This document shows, piece by piece, positions 1 through 5,893 of a DNA stretch of 17,223 bases. Below the pieces are notes generated by a model. The model ran no database searches. It had not been told where the DNA came from and worked only from the letters and a program-made list of their open reading frames with translations. Made by a program: the position numbers and the translations under genes. Source of the stretch: Gammaproteobacteria bacterium (GTDB lineage: Bacteria > Pseudomonadota > Gammaproteobacteria > UBA6429 > Thiohalophilaceae); NCBI GenBank assembly GCA_030593785.1, contig JAUVGM010000007.1, positions 1 to 17,223 of the forward strand. The letters are read 5' to 3'. The first letter of the stretch is position 1. Every line of letters starts with the position of its first letter.

Positions 1-1
1 G

Positions 2-109
2 GTAGCTGCTTTATCTCCGCGATTTATCACTGGTGAAGAGATCCCACCAGAAAGACTTGAACTACTCCCTTTTAGTACACAGTGCGTAAGCTGCGCAGAA
101 AAAATTTAA
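2..109 (+). CDS. DksA/TraR-family zinc-finger protein, C-terminal fragment
   Basis: Only the last 35 codons are in the window; the 5' part lies upstream of base 1. The readable end contains a GEEIPPERLELLPF stretch, then TQCVSCAEK and a stop. This matches the end of the DksA/TraR zinc-finger domain, where GxxI, a conserved Arg-Leu and a final CxxC precede the terminus. Members bind in the secondary channel of RNA polymerase and modulate transcription, often with ppGpp. The first Cys pair expected just before the GEEI motif is replaced by Arg and Thr (the stretch reads RFIT), so a normal four-Cys zinc site cannot form from what is visible. Some DksA paralogues are known to lack two of the four Cys. 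The gene ends 19 bp before the next start, so it is probably co-transcribed with it. Confidence 0.7.
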   Translation, partial: VAALSPRFITGEEIPPERLELLPFSTQCVSCAEKI

Positions 110-128
110 ACCTTAACTGGAGAGACCT

Positions 129-368
129 ATGTTAAATGAAAAACACGATCTGATTCATGAATTACCGGAGTACCGGGATGAGATCCATAACCTGAAAACA
201 AGCAACAATCATTTTGCCCGTATGTTTAATGAATACCATGAAGTTGATCATGAGGTTCACCGTATCGAAACAGGTGTCGAAACAACATCTGATGATTATC
301 TTGAAGAAAAGAAAAAAGTACGTCTGCATCTTAAGGATGAGCTACTAAAAATCATCAAAAGTGTATAA
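129..368 (+). CDS. YdcH-like small alpha-helical protein (DUF465)
   Basis: This 79-residue protein is highly charged, rich in Glu, Lys and His, and has no membrane segment or signal peptide. The pattern HDLIHELPEYRDEIHNLK, then a HF..MFNEYHEVD stretch and a RIE..VE segment, is that of the DUF465/YdcH family. Those are short helical-hairpin or coiled-coil proteins found across proteobacteria with no defined biochemical role. A GGAG ribosome-binding site lies about 6 bases before the ATG. The gene sits between a DksA-like fragment and a hemerythrin-like gene on the same strand with short gaps, suggesting one transcript. Family assignment is fairly secure; function is unknown. Confidence 0.8.
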   Translation: MLNEKHDLIHELPEYRDEIHNLKTSNNHFARMFNEYHEVDHEVHRIETGVETTSDDYLEEKKKVRLHLKDELLKIIKSV

Positions 369-412
369 TTGAACATACACTTAATGATAGACAGACTTTA
401 AAGGCACGCGAA

Positions 413-829
413 ATGTATTCTCTCGAAGAACTTAAGCAACAGAATCAGGAAATTTCTCAACTGTGTGATGTGTTGACCGTATTAATGGAGCAACCATCGT
501 TACACAACAACCCTGTTGTCTGTGACTTAATGACTCGATTTAAAGAAAAAGTATGGGTACATTTGGTCTTTGAAGACAATACTATTTATGCAGCCTTAAT
601 GCATACTGGTGATGATGAAACGACTAAAATAGCAAAAGCCTTTCATGACAGTGCTAAAGAAATTAAGCATCGCTTTTCTGGCTTTGTTCGGCATTGGTGT
701 TCATTGCCGGGCTCTGATTCAGAACATGAAATGTTAAAGGATGAAAGTAATGCTATTTTTGCCCTGGTTAGAAATCGCATTGTTTATGAAAACGAGCAAA
801 TCTTTCCTTTAGTTGAGCAACGACAGTAA
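413..829 (+). CDS. Hemerythrin-like HHE-domain protein
   Basis: This 138-residue soluble protein has the helical layout of hemerythrin/HHE cation-binding domains, which carry a non-heme di-iron centre used for O2 binding, iron handling or oxidant sensing. Candidate ligands are H50 and E54 (an HxxxE helix, HLVFE), H78, and E126/E128 in the last helix, which ends in the typical IFPLVE motif. The N-terminal helix, where the family normally has a His (LxxEHxxI), reads LKQQNQEI with no His. H31, H86 or H94 might compensate, or the site may hold only one metal. The shine-dalgarno before the ATG is weak. The gene is followed by a strong hairpin, so it is likely the last gene of the dksA-like/ydcH-like transcript. 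Confidence 0.72.
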   Translation: MYSLEELKQQNQEISQLCDVLTVLMEQPSLHNNPVVCDLMTRFKEKVWVHLVFEDNTIYAALMHTGDDETTKIAKAFHDSAKEIKHRFSGFVRHWCSLPGSDSEHEMLKDESNAIFALVRNRIVYENEQIFPLVEQRQ

Positions 830-833
830 ATCC

Positions 834-880
834 CTACAAAACGAAAAACAGTTTTCTATTTTTCGTTTTGTAGCTCTTTT
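834..880 (+). terminator. Perfect 15-bp stem hairpin, probable terminator
   Basis: The arms CTACAAAACGAAAAA (834-848) and its exact complement (859-873) flank a 10-base loop and are followed by GCTCTTTT on the plus strand. It lies just after the hemerythrin-like stop codon. The stem is AU-rich, and the right arm and tail overlap the last codons of the convergent minus-strand gene ending at 856. It may also affect termination from that side. Confidence 0.6.
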
Positions 881-1455
881 CTAATCTCTTTCATATTTTT
901 CTGATAATTTTCTGCGTTGCCATAATCAAGAAAATTACCATAACGATGGTGCACATCAACTAATTTATGCGCATGTTTAATCGGGCACCAGTATTGCTCA
1001 GTGCGTGAAGCAATTTCACGTCCATAACTGATAAGGCCACTGGCATAACTGCAATAAAGACAGTTTATTTTTTCAAAAATATTGAGATAAGCTAAATGTT
1101 GATGATCAAATATAATATGACTGGATCGTTTCACTAACGAAATACCATACAGACGAAAGCATACCGACTGATAAACACTGAGCCCTATATCAAAAATAAC
1201 TAAAGGTATAATCAAACCATAAATAAAAGGGCCAGAAATTAAATGTTTTGGACTAACGGTTATAAACCAGTAAAACCAACTCACTTTTAACTTTTTATGT
1301 GCTTCACGTATGCTTTTTTCAAACTCAACCCGCTTACCGGCTATCTTGTATGAAAACTGGGATTGCTGCTCATACAGCAATGTACGTAACTCATCTTCCA
1401 AACTATGAATATTCTCTATCAGTTTTTTTATTTGCTCATTCACAGCGTTACCCAT
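856..1455 (-). CDS. Conserved membrane protein of unknown function with CxxC motif
   Basis: This protein of 199 residues has no recognised function. Residues 1-57 form a charged helical, coiled-coil-like N-terminus. A hydrophobic region at about 59-97 looks like one or two membrane segments. The C-terminal half is soluble and carries C132-x2-C135 (NCLYCSY), then GREIASRTEQYWCPIKHAHK with C157, H161 and H163, and a further HH at 169-170. The clustered Cys and His residues suggest metal or heme binding or a redox-active pair, which is inference only. I have an impression that the block around CLYCSY...REIA.RTEQYWCPIKHA is conserved in proteins of other marine proteobacteria. It is divergent from the M50 peptidase gene, about 100 bp away. 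Its end overlaps the terminator of the hemerythrin-like gene. Confidence 0.7.
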   Translation of the reverse strand: MGNAVNEQIKKLIENIHSLEDELRTLLYEQQSQFSYKIAGKRVEFEKSIREAHKKLKVSWFYWFITVSPKHLISGPFIYGLIIPLVIFDIGLSVYQSVCFRLYGISLVKRSSHIIFDHQHLAYLNIFEKINCLYCSYASGLISYGREIASRTEQYWCPIKHAHKLVDVHHRYGNFLDYGNAENYQKNMKEIRKELQNEK

Positions 1456-1538
1456 TCCACGGTTGTCTGATACCTATTCCATATATTTACCAGAAGCAGA
1501 TAGGCTAAACAAGGACAAGATAAAAGTATTTTGTTGCA

Positions 1539-1547
1539 TGATATACT
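1539..1547 (+). promoter_or_regulatory. Extended -10 promoter element for the M50 peptidase gene
   Basis: TG-A-TATACT matches an extended -10 (TGnTATAAT). It lies only 7 bases before the ATG at 1555, so transcription starting at the usual distance would give an mRNA with almost no leader. No clear -35 is visible. Confidence 0.4.
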
Positions 1548-1554
1548 TTACATT

Positions 1555-2208
1555 ATGTTTGATTCTGAGCTCTCATCAATTCAGCAAATTGCCATTGCAA
1601 TTATTCCTCTATTGCTTGCTATTGTTGTACATGAAGTTGCTCATGGCTGGGTGGCTCTTCAACTAGGTGATGACACGGCCTACCGGATGGGACGTCTTAC
1701 ACTAAATCCACTTAAACATATTGATCCCATTGGAACTATTTTGGTACCACTGGTTTTGATTTTAACCGTCGGTTTTGCTTTTGGTTGGGCGAAGCCAGTA
1801 CCTGTTAACTTTAATAATTTACGAAATCACAGGAGAGACACGGCACTCGTTGCAGTTGCAGGACCTTTTTCAAATTTGCTCAGGGCTATTATCTGGGCAC
1901 TGATTATTAAATTAGCGAGTTTATTACCAGGTAGCATGGCAATAATAACTTCACCACTTATTCTAATGAGTATATTTGGAGTACTCATAAATGCTATTTT
2001 AATGGTCTTTAATTTGATTCCCATTCCACCGACTGATGGTGGACGCATTGCTACCAGCCTGTTACCACCGCGCCTGGGGTATCAATTAAGTCGGGTTGAG
2101 CCTTACGGATTGTTTATCATTATTGCACTAATGCTAAGTGGTGTAATCTGGCAATTACTTGGTATCGTCTCACAGACAGTTATGCAAATTATTGCTTTAT
2201 TACTTTAA
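1555..2208 (+). CDS. Site-2-protease-like M50 family zinc metallopeptidase
   Basis: This is an integral membrane peptidase of 217 residues, mostly hydrophobic. The zinc motif H26-E-x-x-H30 (HEVAHGW) sits in the first membrane helix. The second active-site motif, NLIPIPPTDGG, gives the metal-ligand Asp at 161, and AGPFSNLL near 102-109 is the typical mid-protein signature. Members cut substrates within the membrane, in some cases in regulated proteolysis; the substrate here is unknown. I prefer the ATG at 1555 because relatives begin with a short MFD-type N-terminus directly before the first helix. A TTG at 1531 would add eight residues. There is no Shine-Dalgarno before the ATG, but an extended -10 lies just upstream, so the mRNA may be leaderless. 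No PDZ domain is present, so this is the short class rather than RseP. Confidence 0.87.
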   Translation: MFDSELSSIQQIAIAIIPLLLAIVVHEVAHGWVALQLGDDTAYRMGRLTLNPLKHIDPIGTILVPLVLILTVGFAFGWAKPVPVNFNNLRNHRRDTALVAVAGPFSNLLRAIIWALIIKLASLLPGSMAIITSPLILMSIFGVLINAILMVFNLIPIPPTDGGRIATSLLPPRLGYQLSRVEPYGLFIIIALMLSGVIWQLLGIVSQTVMQIIALLL

Positions 2209-2225
2209 GCAGACAAAGTATAAAA

Positions 2226-2936
2226 TTATTTAAACCATTCATTAACATCATCATCTTCCAGTTCAGAAATATCCTGTTCACTTAATTCAATAATACCGGT
2301 AGGTAGCTCATCTTCTGAAAGTTGCTTTATAGAAGTTCTTTTAATGCTTTGATGTGTTTCTTGCTTTGGTTGTTTTGATACTTGTTGAAAGGCATTAAAA
2401 AATGGCTGAAAGTTTTTTTCTGTTAAACAAATAATAATCTTTTCAGGTGGTATATCCACGCGAGCATCCCAAAAAGAGGTTATCGCACGAAAAAAAGCAT
2501 GCGCAGTTGTTTCAATCGGTACACCAAAAATTCCGGCACTAATCGCTGGAAAAGCGACTGATTTCCAATCATGCATATCACAGAGCAGTAAACTTCGGGA
2601 AATAGCCTGTTGAATTTTTCGCAGCTCATCGCCCTCTCCCATCTTTGGGCCAACCGCATGAATAACAGCCGCATAAGGAAGATGTCCTGCAGAAGTAAAA
2701 GCAACCATGCCACTCTCAAGCATGCCGTGTTCTTTTATAAATTGATCACTTTCCTCTTGAATAATATCGCCACCTTGATGTGCAATTTGACCTGCAACTC
2801 CACCACCATGTGACAGACCGCCATTGGCTGGATTTACGATAACATCAACAGGAGCCGAAAGAAGATCGCCAACCATGAGTATTAACTCTCGATCACCGAA
2901 GAGAAACTGCATGGTTTGTTTTTTATTATTTGTCAT
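2226..2936 (-). CDS. Macro-domain protein (ADP-ribose binding/hydrolysing)
   Basis: This 236-residue soluble protein has a macro domain at about residues 10-185. The ADP-ribose pocket motifs are clear: VGDLLSAPVDVIVNPANGG (22-40), the glycine loop HGGGVAG, and FPAISAGIFGVP (129-140). Macro domains bind ADP-ribose and related NAD-derived metabolites, and many remove ADP-ribose from proteins or O-acetyl-ADP-ribose. About 50 further residues form a polar, Gln/Lys-rich linker ending in a very acidic tail (ELSEQDISELEDDDVNEWFK), which is outside the usual domain. The upstream same-strand gene is ytoQ, whose fold class also handles N-glycosidic nucleotides, so a shared NAD or nucleotide salvage role is possible. 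A 52/53-bp tandem repeat lies in the 154-bp gap between them. No good ribosome-binding site precedes the ATG. Confidence 0.88.
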   Translation of the reverse strand: MTNNKKQTMQFLFGDRELILMVGDLLSAPVDVIVNPANGGLSHGGGVAGQIAHQGGDIIQEESDQFIKEHGMLESGMVAFTSAGHLPYAAVIHAVGPKMGEGDELRKIQQAISRSLLLCDMHDWKSVAFPAISAGIFGVPIETTAHAFFRAITSFWDARVDIPPEKIIICLTEKNFQPFFNAFQQVSKQPKQETHQSIKRTSIKQLSEDELPTGIIELSEQDISELEDDDVNEWFK

Positions 2937-2995
2937 GCTTTATTATTTTTTATATGCGTAAACTTTTGCCAGCTTTGGTATACGATTAATTTTCC

Positions 2996-3109
2996 TGTAT
3001 TACGGTCACTCTTGACCTTCCCTGGTCTTCGCTACACTCATACGCCCTGTATTACGGTCACTTCTCGACCCTCCCTGGTCTTCGTGACACTCATACGTCC
3101 TGTATTACG
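2996..3109. repeat. 52/53-bp tandem direct repeat, two copies plus a stub
   Basis: Unit 1 (2996-3047, 52 bp) and unit 2 (3048-3100, 53 bp) both begin TGTATTACGGTCACT, share CCCTGGTCTTCG and end ACACTCATACG(C/T)CC. A third partial copy (TGTATTACG, 3101-3109) follows. The copies differ at only a few positions. Each contains a small inverted repeat (GGTCA-ctct-TGACC in unit 1; a shorter GGTC/GACC in unit 2). The last codons and the stop of the minus-strand ytoQ gene fall in the repeat. It resembles an intergenic repeat family more than a CRISPR, as there are no spacers. Whether other copies exist in the genome cannot be seen here. Confidence 0.88.
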
Positions 3110-3543
3110 TATTTTAGAATTTCAACGACTTGTTCTGGAGTTTGACATACTGCATTGGCAGCACCATCAACTTCTTTTAAGGCATGAGTGAGTTCATCAT
3201 CATGTAACGTAATAATTGATTTACCTAATGCAGATGCATAACCCGCATCAAATGCAGCATTCCATTGACGGTACTTATCCCCAAAACGAACGACAACAAT
3301 GTCTGAGCTTTCAATCAGGTTACGAGTTCGAATTGCATTTATACCTGATGCTTTTTGATCATGCCAAAAACTATTTTCTTCTTTGCCCAGGATATTGACA
3401 CCACAATCATCACTTTTTGCATGATCAGTTACTGGATTAGCGAACGAAATATTAAGACTGGCGGCTGACGCACCTTCTTTAATACGTTCACGCCAATCAC
3501 TGTGTATTTCACCAGAAAGATATACGACCCAATTTTTACTCAT
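3091..3543 (-). CDS. ytoQ: YtoQ family protein
   Basis: This is a 150-residue soluble protein. It begins MSKNWVVYLSGEIHSDWRERI and continues with the SFANPVTDH, SDDCG and DIVVVRFGDKYRQWNAAFDAGYA stretches that characterise the YtoQ family, named from Bacillus subtilis. The fold is close to nucleoside 2-deoxyribosyltransferase-like proteins: a Rossmann-type sheet, an early YLSG loop, and a later W/N-A-A-F-D-x-G-x-A helix. No reaction has been established for YtoQ. Length fits the family. The final codons (VIQDV) and TGA are inside the downstream tandem repeat, so the C-terminus was probably set by repeat insertion. It starts 17 bp after the 39-residue membrane protein gene, so it is probably in one operon with it and the radical SAM gene. 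Confidence 0.85.
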   Translation of the reverse strand: MSKNWVVYLSGEIHSDWRERIKEGASAASLNISFANPVTDHAKSDDCGVNILGKEENSFWHDQKASGINAIRTRNLIESSDIVVVRFGDKYRQWNAAFDAGYASALGKSIITLHDDELTHALKEVDGAANAVCQTPEQVVEILKYVIQDV

Positions 3544-3560
3544 TTTCTTTAAACCAACCT

Positions 3561-3680
3561 TTACTCATTTGCTTGAATGAAGTCACCAAAAATTGCAAAA
3601 AATACCTTTAACCAATCAGGCTGTATCACTAATAAAAGAAGAACAAAAACAGCAATTATTCCATACACCCACTTAAACAT
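3561..3680 (-). CDS. Small single-pass membrane protein, 39 residues
   Basis: This reading frame begins MFKWVYGIIAVFVLLLL and continues VIQPDWLKVFFAIFG, ending DFIQANE. It has a GGAG Shine-Dalgarno about 6 bases before the ATG. It lies 19 bp after the radical SAM stop and 17 bp before the ytoQ start, all on one strand. The first half is a strong membrane helix (residues about 4-19). The second half (DWLKVFFAIF) is amphipathic or a short hydrophobic hairpin. I do not recognise a family. The combination of good SD, operon-like spacing and one clean membrane segment makes it a credible gene. It could be an accessory subunit or a regulator of a membrane partner. It could also be a chance frame, although the SD argues against that. 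Confidence 0.6.
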   Translation of the reverse strand: MFKWVYGIIAVFVLLLLVIQPDWLKVFFAIFGDFIQANE

Positions 3681-3699
3681 TACTAGCTCCAAAAGATTT

Positions 3700-5490
3700 T
3701 TAATTATTTTCTATGAGGCGGCGAGTCAGGTGTAATCTAACTTCAGGCTCTTCCGTTAGAGCATGAAATAAATGATGAGGACCTGTTGCCGTTTCAATGT
3801 GTTGAGTTAAATCATCACGAATCTCACTATAAAAAGCAAGGATATTTCGGTCCATTTTGTTTAAGGCATGAGACAAAGGATCTTTACGTTGTCGAGCCAT
3901 AATGGTATCGAATCCATCTTTATAAATATCACCTAAGCAAATATGCACTGCATTAAATAATGTTACCCAGCCGTTAAACCACACCATCATATCAATATCA
4001 AAAGATTCACCTGATGGAGCACCTTGGGTAACAACTTCCTGTAAGAGATCTTTTTCTTTAACCGTTTCCCATTCATCTAACAATGCAGCACGTCCATAGC
4101 CATCTATTGTTGAGCTGGTAAGTAAAATAGGCGCATTGCTATGTTTATCTAATACAAACGTAATATCTTTTAACACCTTTTCTTTTTCTTGAGGCGCTAA
4201 TGGATTTGCTTTTAAACGTGGTGATGCTTTCATATCAACCACTTGCATTTGCAAGCCACGTTTCTTTAATTCTGCAGCCAGCCGGGCAACCACACCTTTA
4301 TTTAATACATCGTGAGAAAAGTTAAGTCCCGTTTGTTTATGCAGCAATGCTAATTGGATTTGAGCAGAATATTTTGGATAGCGCTCAACAATATTGGCAA
4401 TTTTTGCTACAGGAATACGTTCAGCCAATAAGCCTTTTTTATCAACATAGACTTCTTGATGAAACTCATCAAAACTAATTTGTAACAGTACCATTGCTTT
4501 TGGCCATTTCTTAGGACGTGATTTAACCGCCTCGGCCATTTTTCCCATGATTTCATTGGTGATTTTAGGTGTCTCGGCAAAATCACCATTTAATAAAATA
4601 GCAAAGTTTTTTATATTCCCCATTGTTCTGATAGCATCGTAAAAATAATCAAGTTGCTTTGTCAGATCCCCTCCGGTAAACAACACGCTATCAGTGTGCT
4701 GATTCACTAAATTAAATATCTGTTCCGGGTTTTCATTTTTTCCGCGAAGAGGTCGCCAGGTAAACATACAATGCCGGCATGTTTGCGGACATCCCATCGC
4801 AGGAATAATACCTAACTTGCTGTAAAAAGGTTTTTCAATGGTAAAATCAGAATCCGGTAAAGCATCAACCAAAGCTAATCGTTCTAAATCTTCTTCACCC
4901 AACATACCTTTATAACGATCGCGCTCATCACTTGCCACTTGCTTAAATTGTTTCATATAACTTTCGGTAAACAATCCAAAGGATTGCCAGATAGAAAGCA
5001 TGTCCTCCGCAAGTTTTTGTGCATTATTATTTCTACTTTTTAACAAACTTAATAGCTCTACCTGCTGTTTGAGGCCATCATTTGCAGACTGAAAATATTG
5101 AATGTAGCCTTCAATAAATTGTTCAGGCGTATCACTCAACAATAGATCCATTAAAAAACCAAATTTCTTGCCTCTGAATGTTTCTAATACCTGGGGTATA
5201 TAATTGGTGTGTACGTTATGACGTAACCAGAACCATGCATATAAATAACTCATAGGAAAACTAAGCTCAATAGCATCTTCTCGACTAGCCAACATTTCAA
5301 ACATGGCTCGCCCACTGGTTAAGCGATTGATTTCGTTCTTAAAACGTTGACGCATACTCGTCAGATAGATTGGCAACAAGCTTCCCTGATCAGCCGCGAA
5401 TGCAATCTTGCCTCCACCACTAACAACGGCGACACCTTGCTGACCATGTTCGCCAAGTAACTCAACTACTTGTTTCGTATTTTCACTCAT
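3700..5490 (-). CDS. Radical SAM protein of unrecognised subfamily
   Basis: This 596-residue soluble enzyme has the radical SAM cluster motif C234-x3-C238-x2-C241 (GCPQTCRHC) at the start of a core that runs to about residue 510. That cluster binds a [4Fe-4S] and cleaves S-adenosylmethionine to a 5'-deoxyadenosyl radical. The usual GGE motif after strand 2 reads FTGGD (271-275). Other core features include LLQISFDEFHQEVYVDKKG and the later STIDGYGRA loop. The C-terminal part has only one more Cys (HICLGD), so there is no SPASM or twitch cluster. The first 220 residues are a separate helical domain without known motifs. A further helical tail, including ATGPHHLFHALTEEPEVRLHL, ends the protein. 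The substrate is unknown. The gene is divergent from a Cys-rich zinc-ribbon protein, with TGTAGA repeats between, and is followed by a small membrane protein and ytoQ. Confidence 0.85.
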   Translation of the reverse strand: MSENTKQVVELLGEHGQQGVAVVSGGGKIAFAADQGSLLPIYLTSMRQRFKNEINRLTSGRAMFEMLASREDAIELSFPMSYLYAWFWLRHNVHTNYIPQVLETFRGKKFGFLMDLLLSDTPEQFIEGYIQYFQSANDGLKQQVELLSLLKSRNNNAQKLAEDMLSIWQSFGLFTESYMKQFKQVASDERDRYKGMLGEEDLERLALVDALPDSDFTIEKPFYSKLGIIPAMGCPQTCRHCMFTWRPLRGKNENPEQIFNLVNQHTDSVLFTGGDLTKQLDYFYDAIRTMGNIKNFAILLNGDFAETPKITNEIMGKMAEAVKSRPKKWPKAMVLLQISFDEFHQEVYVDKKGLLAERIPVAKIANIVERYPKYSAQIQLALLHKQTGLNFSHDVLNKGVVARLAAELKKRGLQMQVVDMKASPRLKANPLAPQEKEKVLKDITFVLDKHSNAPILLTSSTIDGYGRAALLDEWETVKEKDLLQEVVTQGAPSGESFDIDMMVWFNGWVTLFNAVHICLGDIYKDGFDTIMARQRKDPLSHALNKMDRNILAFYSEIRDDLTQHIETATGPHHLFHALTEEPEVRLHLTRRLIENN

Positions 5491-5520
5491 ATATCACTTA
5501 ATTATTTAACAAGACTTATT

Positions 5521-5548
5521 TCTACAATTATGTAGATTTTCATCTACA
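5521..5548. promoter_or_regulatory. Operator-like triple TCTACA/TGTAGA repeat
   Basis: Three half-sites are present in the divergent gap: TCTACA (5521-5526), TGTAGA (5531-5536) and TCTACA (5543-5548). The first two form a perfect 6-bp inverted repeat with a 4-base centre. The second pair extends to TGTAGAT-tttc-ATCTACA (7-bp arms). They lie 30-60 bp from the radical SAM start and 70-100 bp from the zinc-ribbon start, where a repressor or activator of both genes would bind. No regulator gene is next to it. Confidence 0.55.
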
Positions 5549-5557
5549 ATAAAAACC

Positions 5558-5563
5558 TATATT
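5558..5563 (+). promoter_or_regulatory. Possible -10 box for the zinc-ribbon gene
   Basis: TATATT is a good -10 match, placed just downstream of the operator-like repeat; a weak TTTTCA at 5537-5542 overlaps the repeat at about -35 distance. If correct, a protein bound to the TGTAGA sites would block or assist polymerase directly. Confidence 0.35.
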
Positions 5564-5618
5564 ATGAATATTTAGTGCTTTTAAATCATAAAAACCTCTA
5601 ATAATTAAGGAGATAGAA

Positions 5619-5810
5619 ATGGCAGCATATACCTGTAATGTATGTGGAATGAGTGTAGGAACAATGACTTGTGGAACATGCGGTAAAGAATTAGTGCATG
5701 GCACAATCACAACGGATGATGGTGAAACTGTACATGTATCAGAATGTCCTGATGGCCATGGGAAAATCAAATCTCCAATGTGTTGTGGTCAGGATATGGA
5801 AGCAAAATAA
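5619..5810 (+). CDS. Small Cys-rich zinc-ribbon-like protein, 63 residues
   Basis: A short soluble protein starts MAAYTCNVCG and contains C6-x2-C9 and C18-x2-C21 (TCGTCG), which together fit a zinc ribbon or rubredoxin-like knuckle pair. It then has C43, H46 and a C55-C56 pair in SPMCCGQDM, which resembles the CCG-x-M tail of desulforedoxin-type modules. Seven Cys in 63 residues argue for Zn or Fe binding. A strong AAGGAG Shine-Dalgarno lies 6-8 bases before the ATG. The central GTITTDDGETVHVSECPDGHG looks like a conserved beta-rich segment. Function is unknown. Divergent placement from a radical SAM gene, with shared operator-like repeats and a strong terminator downstream, suggests co-regulation and perhaps a partner role such as electron transfer or metal handling. 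Confidence 0.8.
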   Translation: MAAYTCNVCGMSVGTMTCGTCGKELVHGTITTDDGETVHVSECPDGHGKIKSPMCCGQDMEAK

Positions 5811-5819
5811 TTATTTGCT

Positions 5820-5866
5820 AAAAAGTCGGTGGTATATTGTAAATTCATGATACTTCCGACTTTTTT
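5820..5866 (+). terminator. Rho-independent terminator, probably bidirectional
   Basis: AAAAAGTCGG (5820-5829) pairs with CCGACTTTTT (5856-5865) and runs into TTTTTT on the plus strand. The minus strand also ends in TTTTT. It sits between the convergent zinc-ribbon and DUF2461 genes. The inner GTAT/ATAC bases can extend the stem. Confidence 0.8.
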
Positions 5867-5893
5867 CTAAAATTTATTTTAATTCCTCAACAA

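Noticed and set aside
1299..1666. Plus-strand frames of 69 and 67 codons near the M50 peptidase gene
   Set aside because: They overlap the better-supported minus-strand membrane protein and the peptidase gene in other frames, have no ribosome site and no recognisable domain.
3019..3095. Mini-ORFs of 11-18 codons on the minus strand inside the tandem repeat
   Set aside because: Although each begins at ATGA overlaps, they have no ribosome site and their reading frame changes with unit length (52 versus 53 bp), so they are likely chance.
2996..3109. CRISPR array
   Set aside because: The copies abut directly with no spacers, only two full copies exist, and no cas genes are in view.
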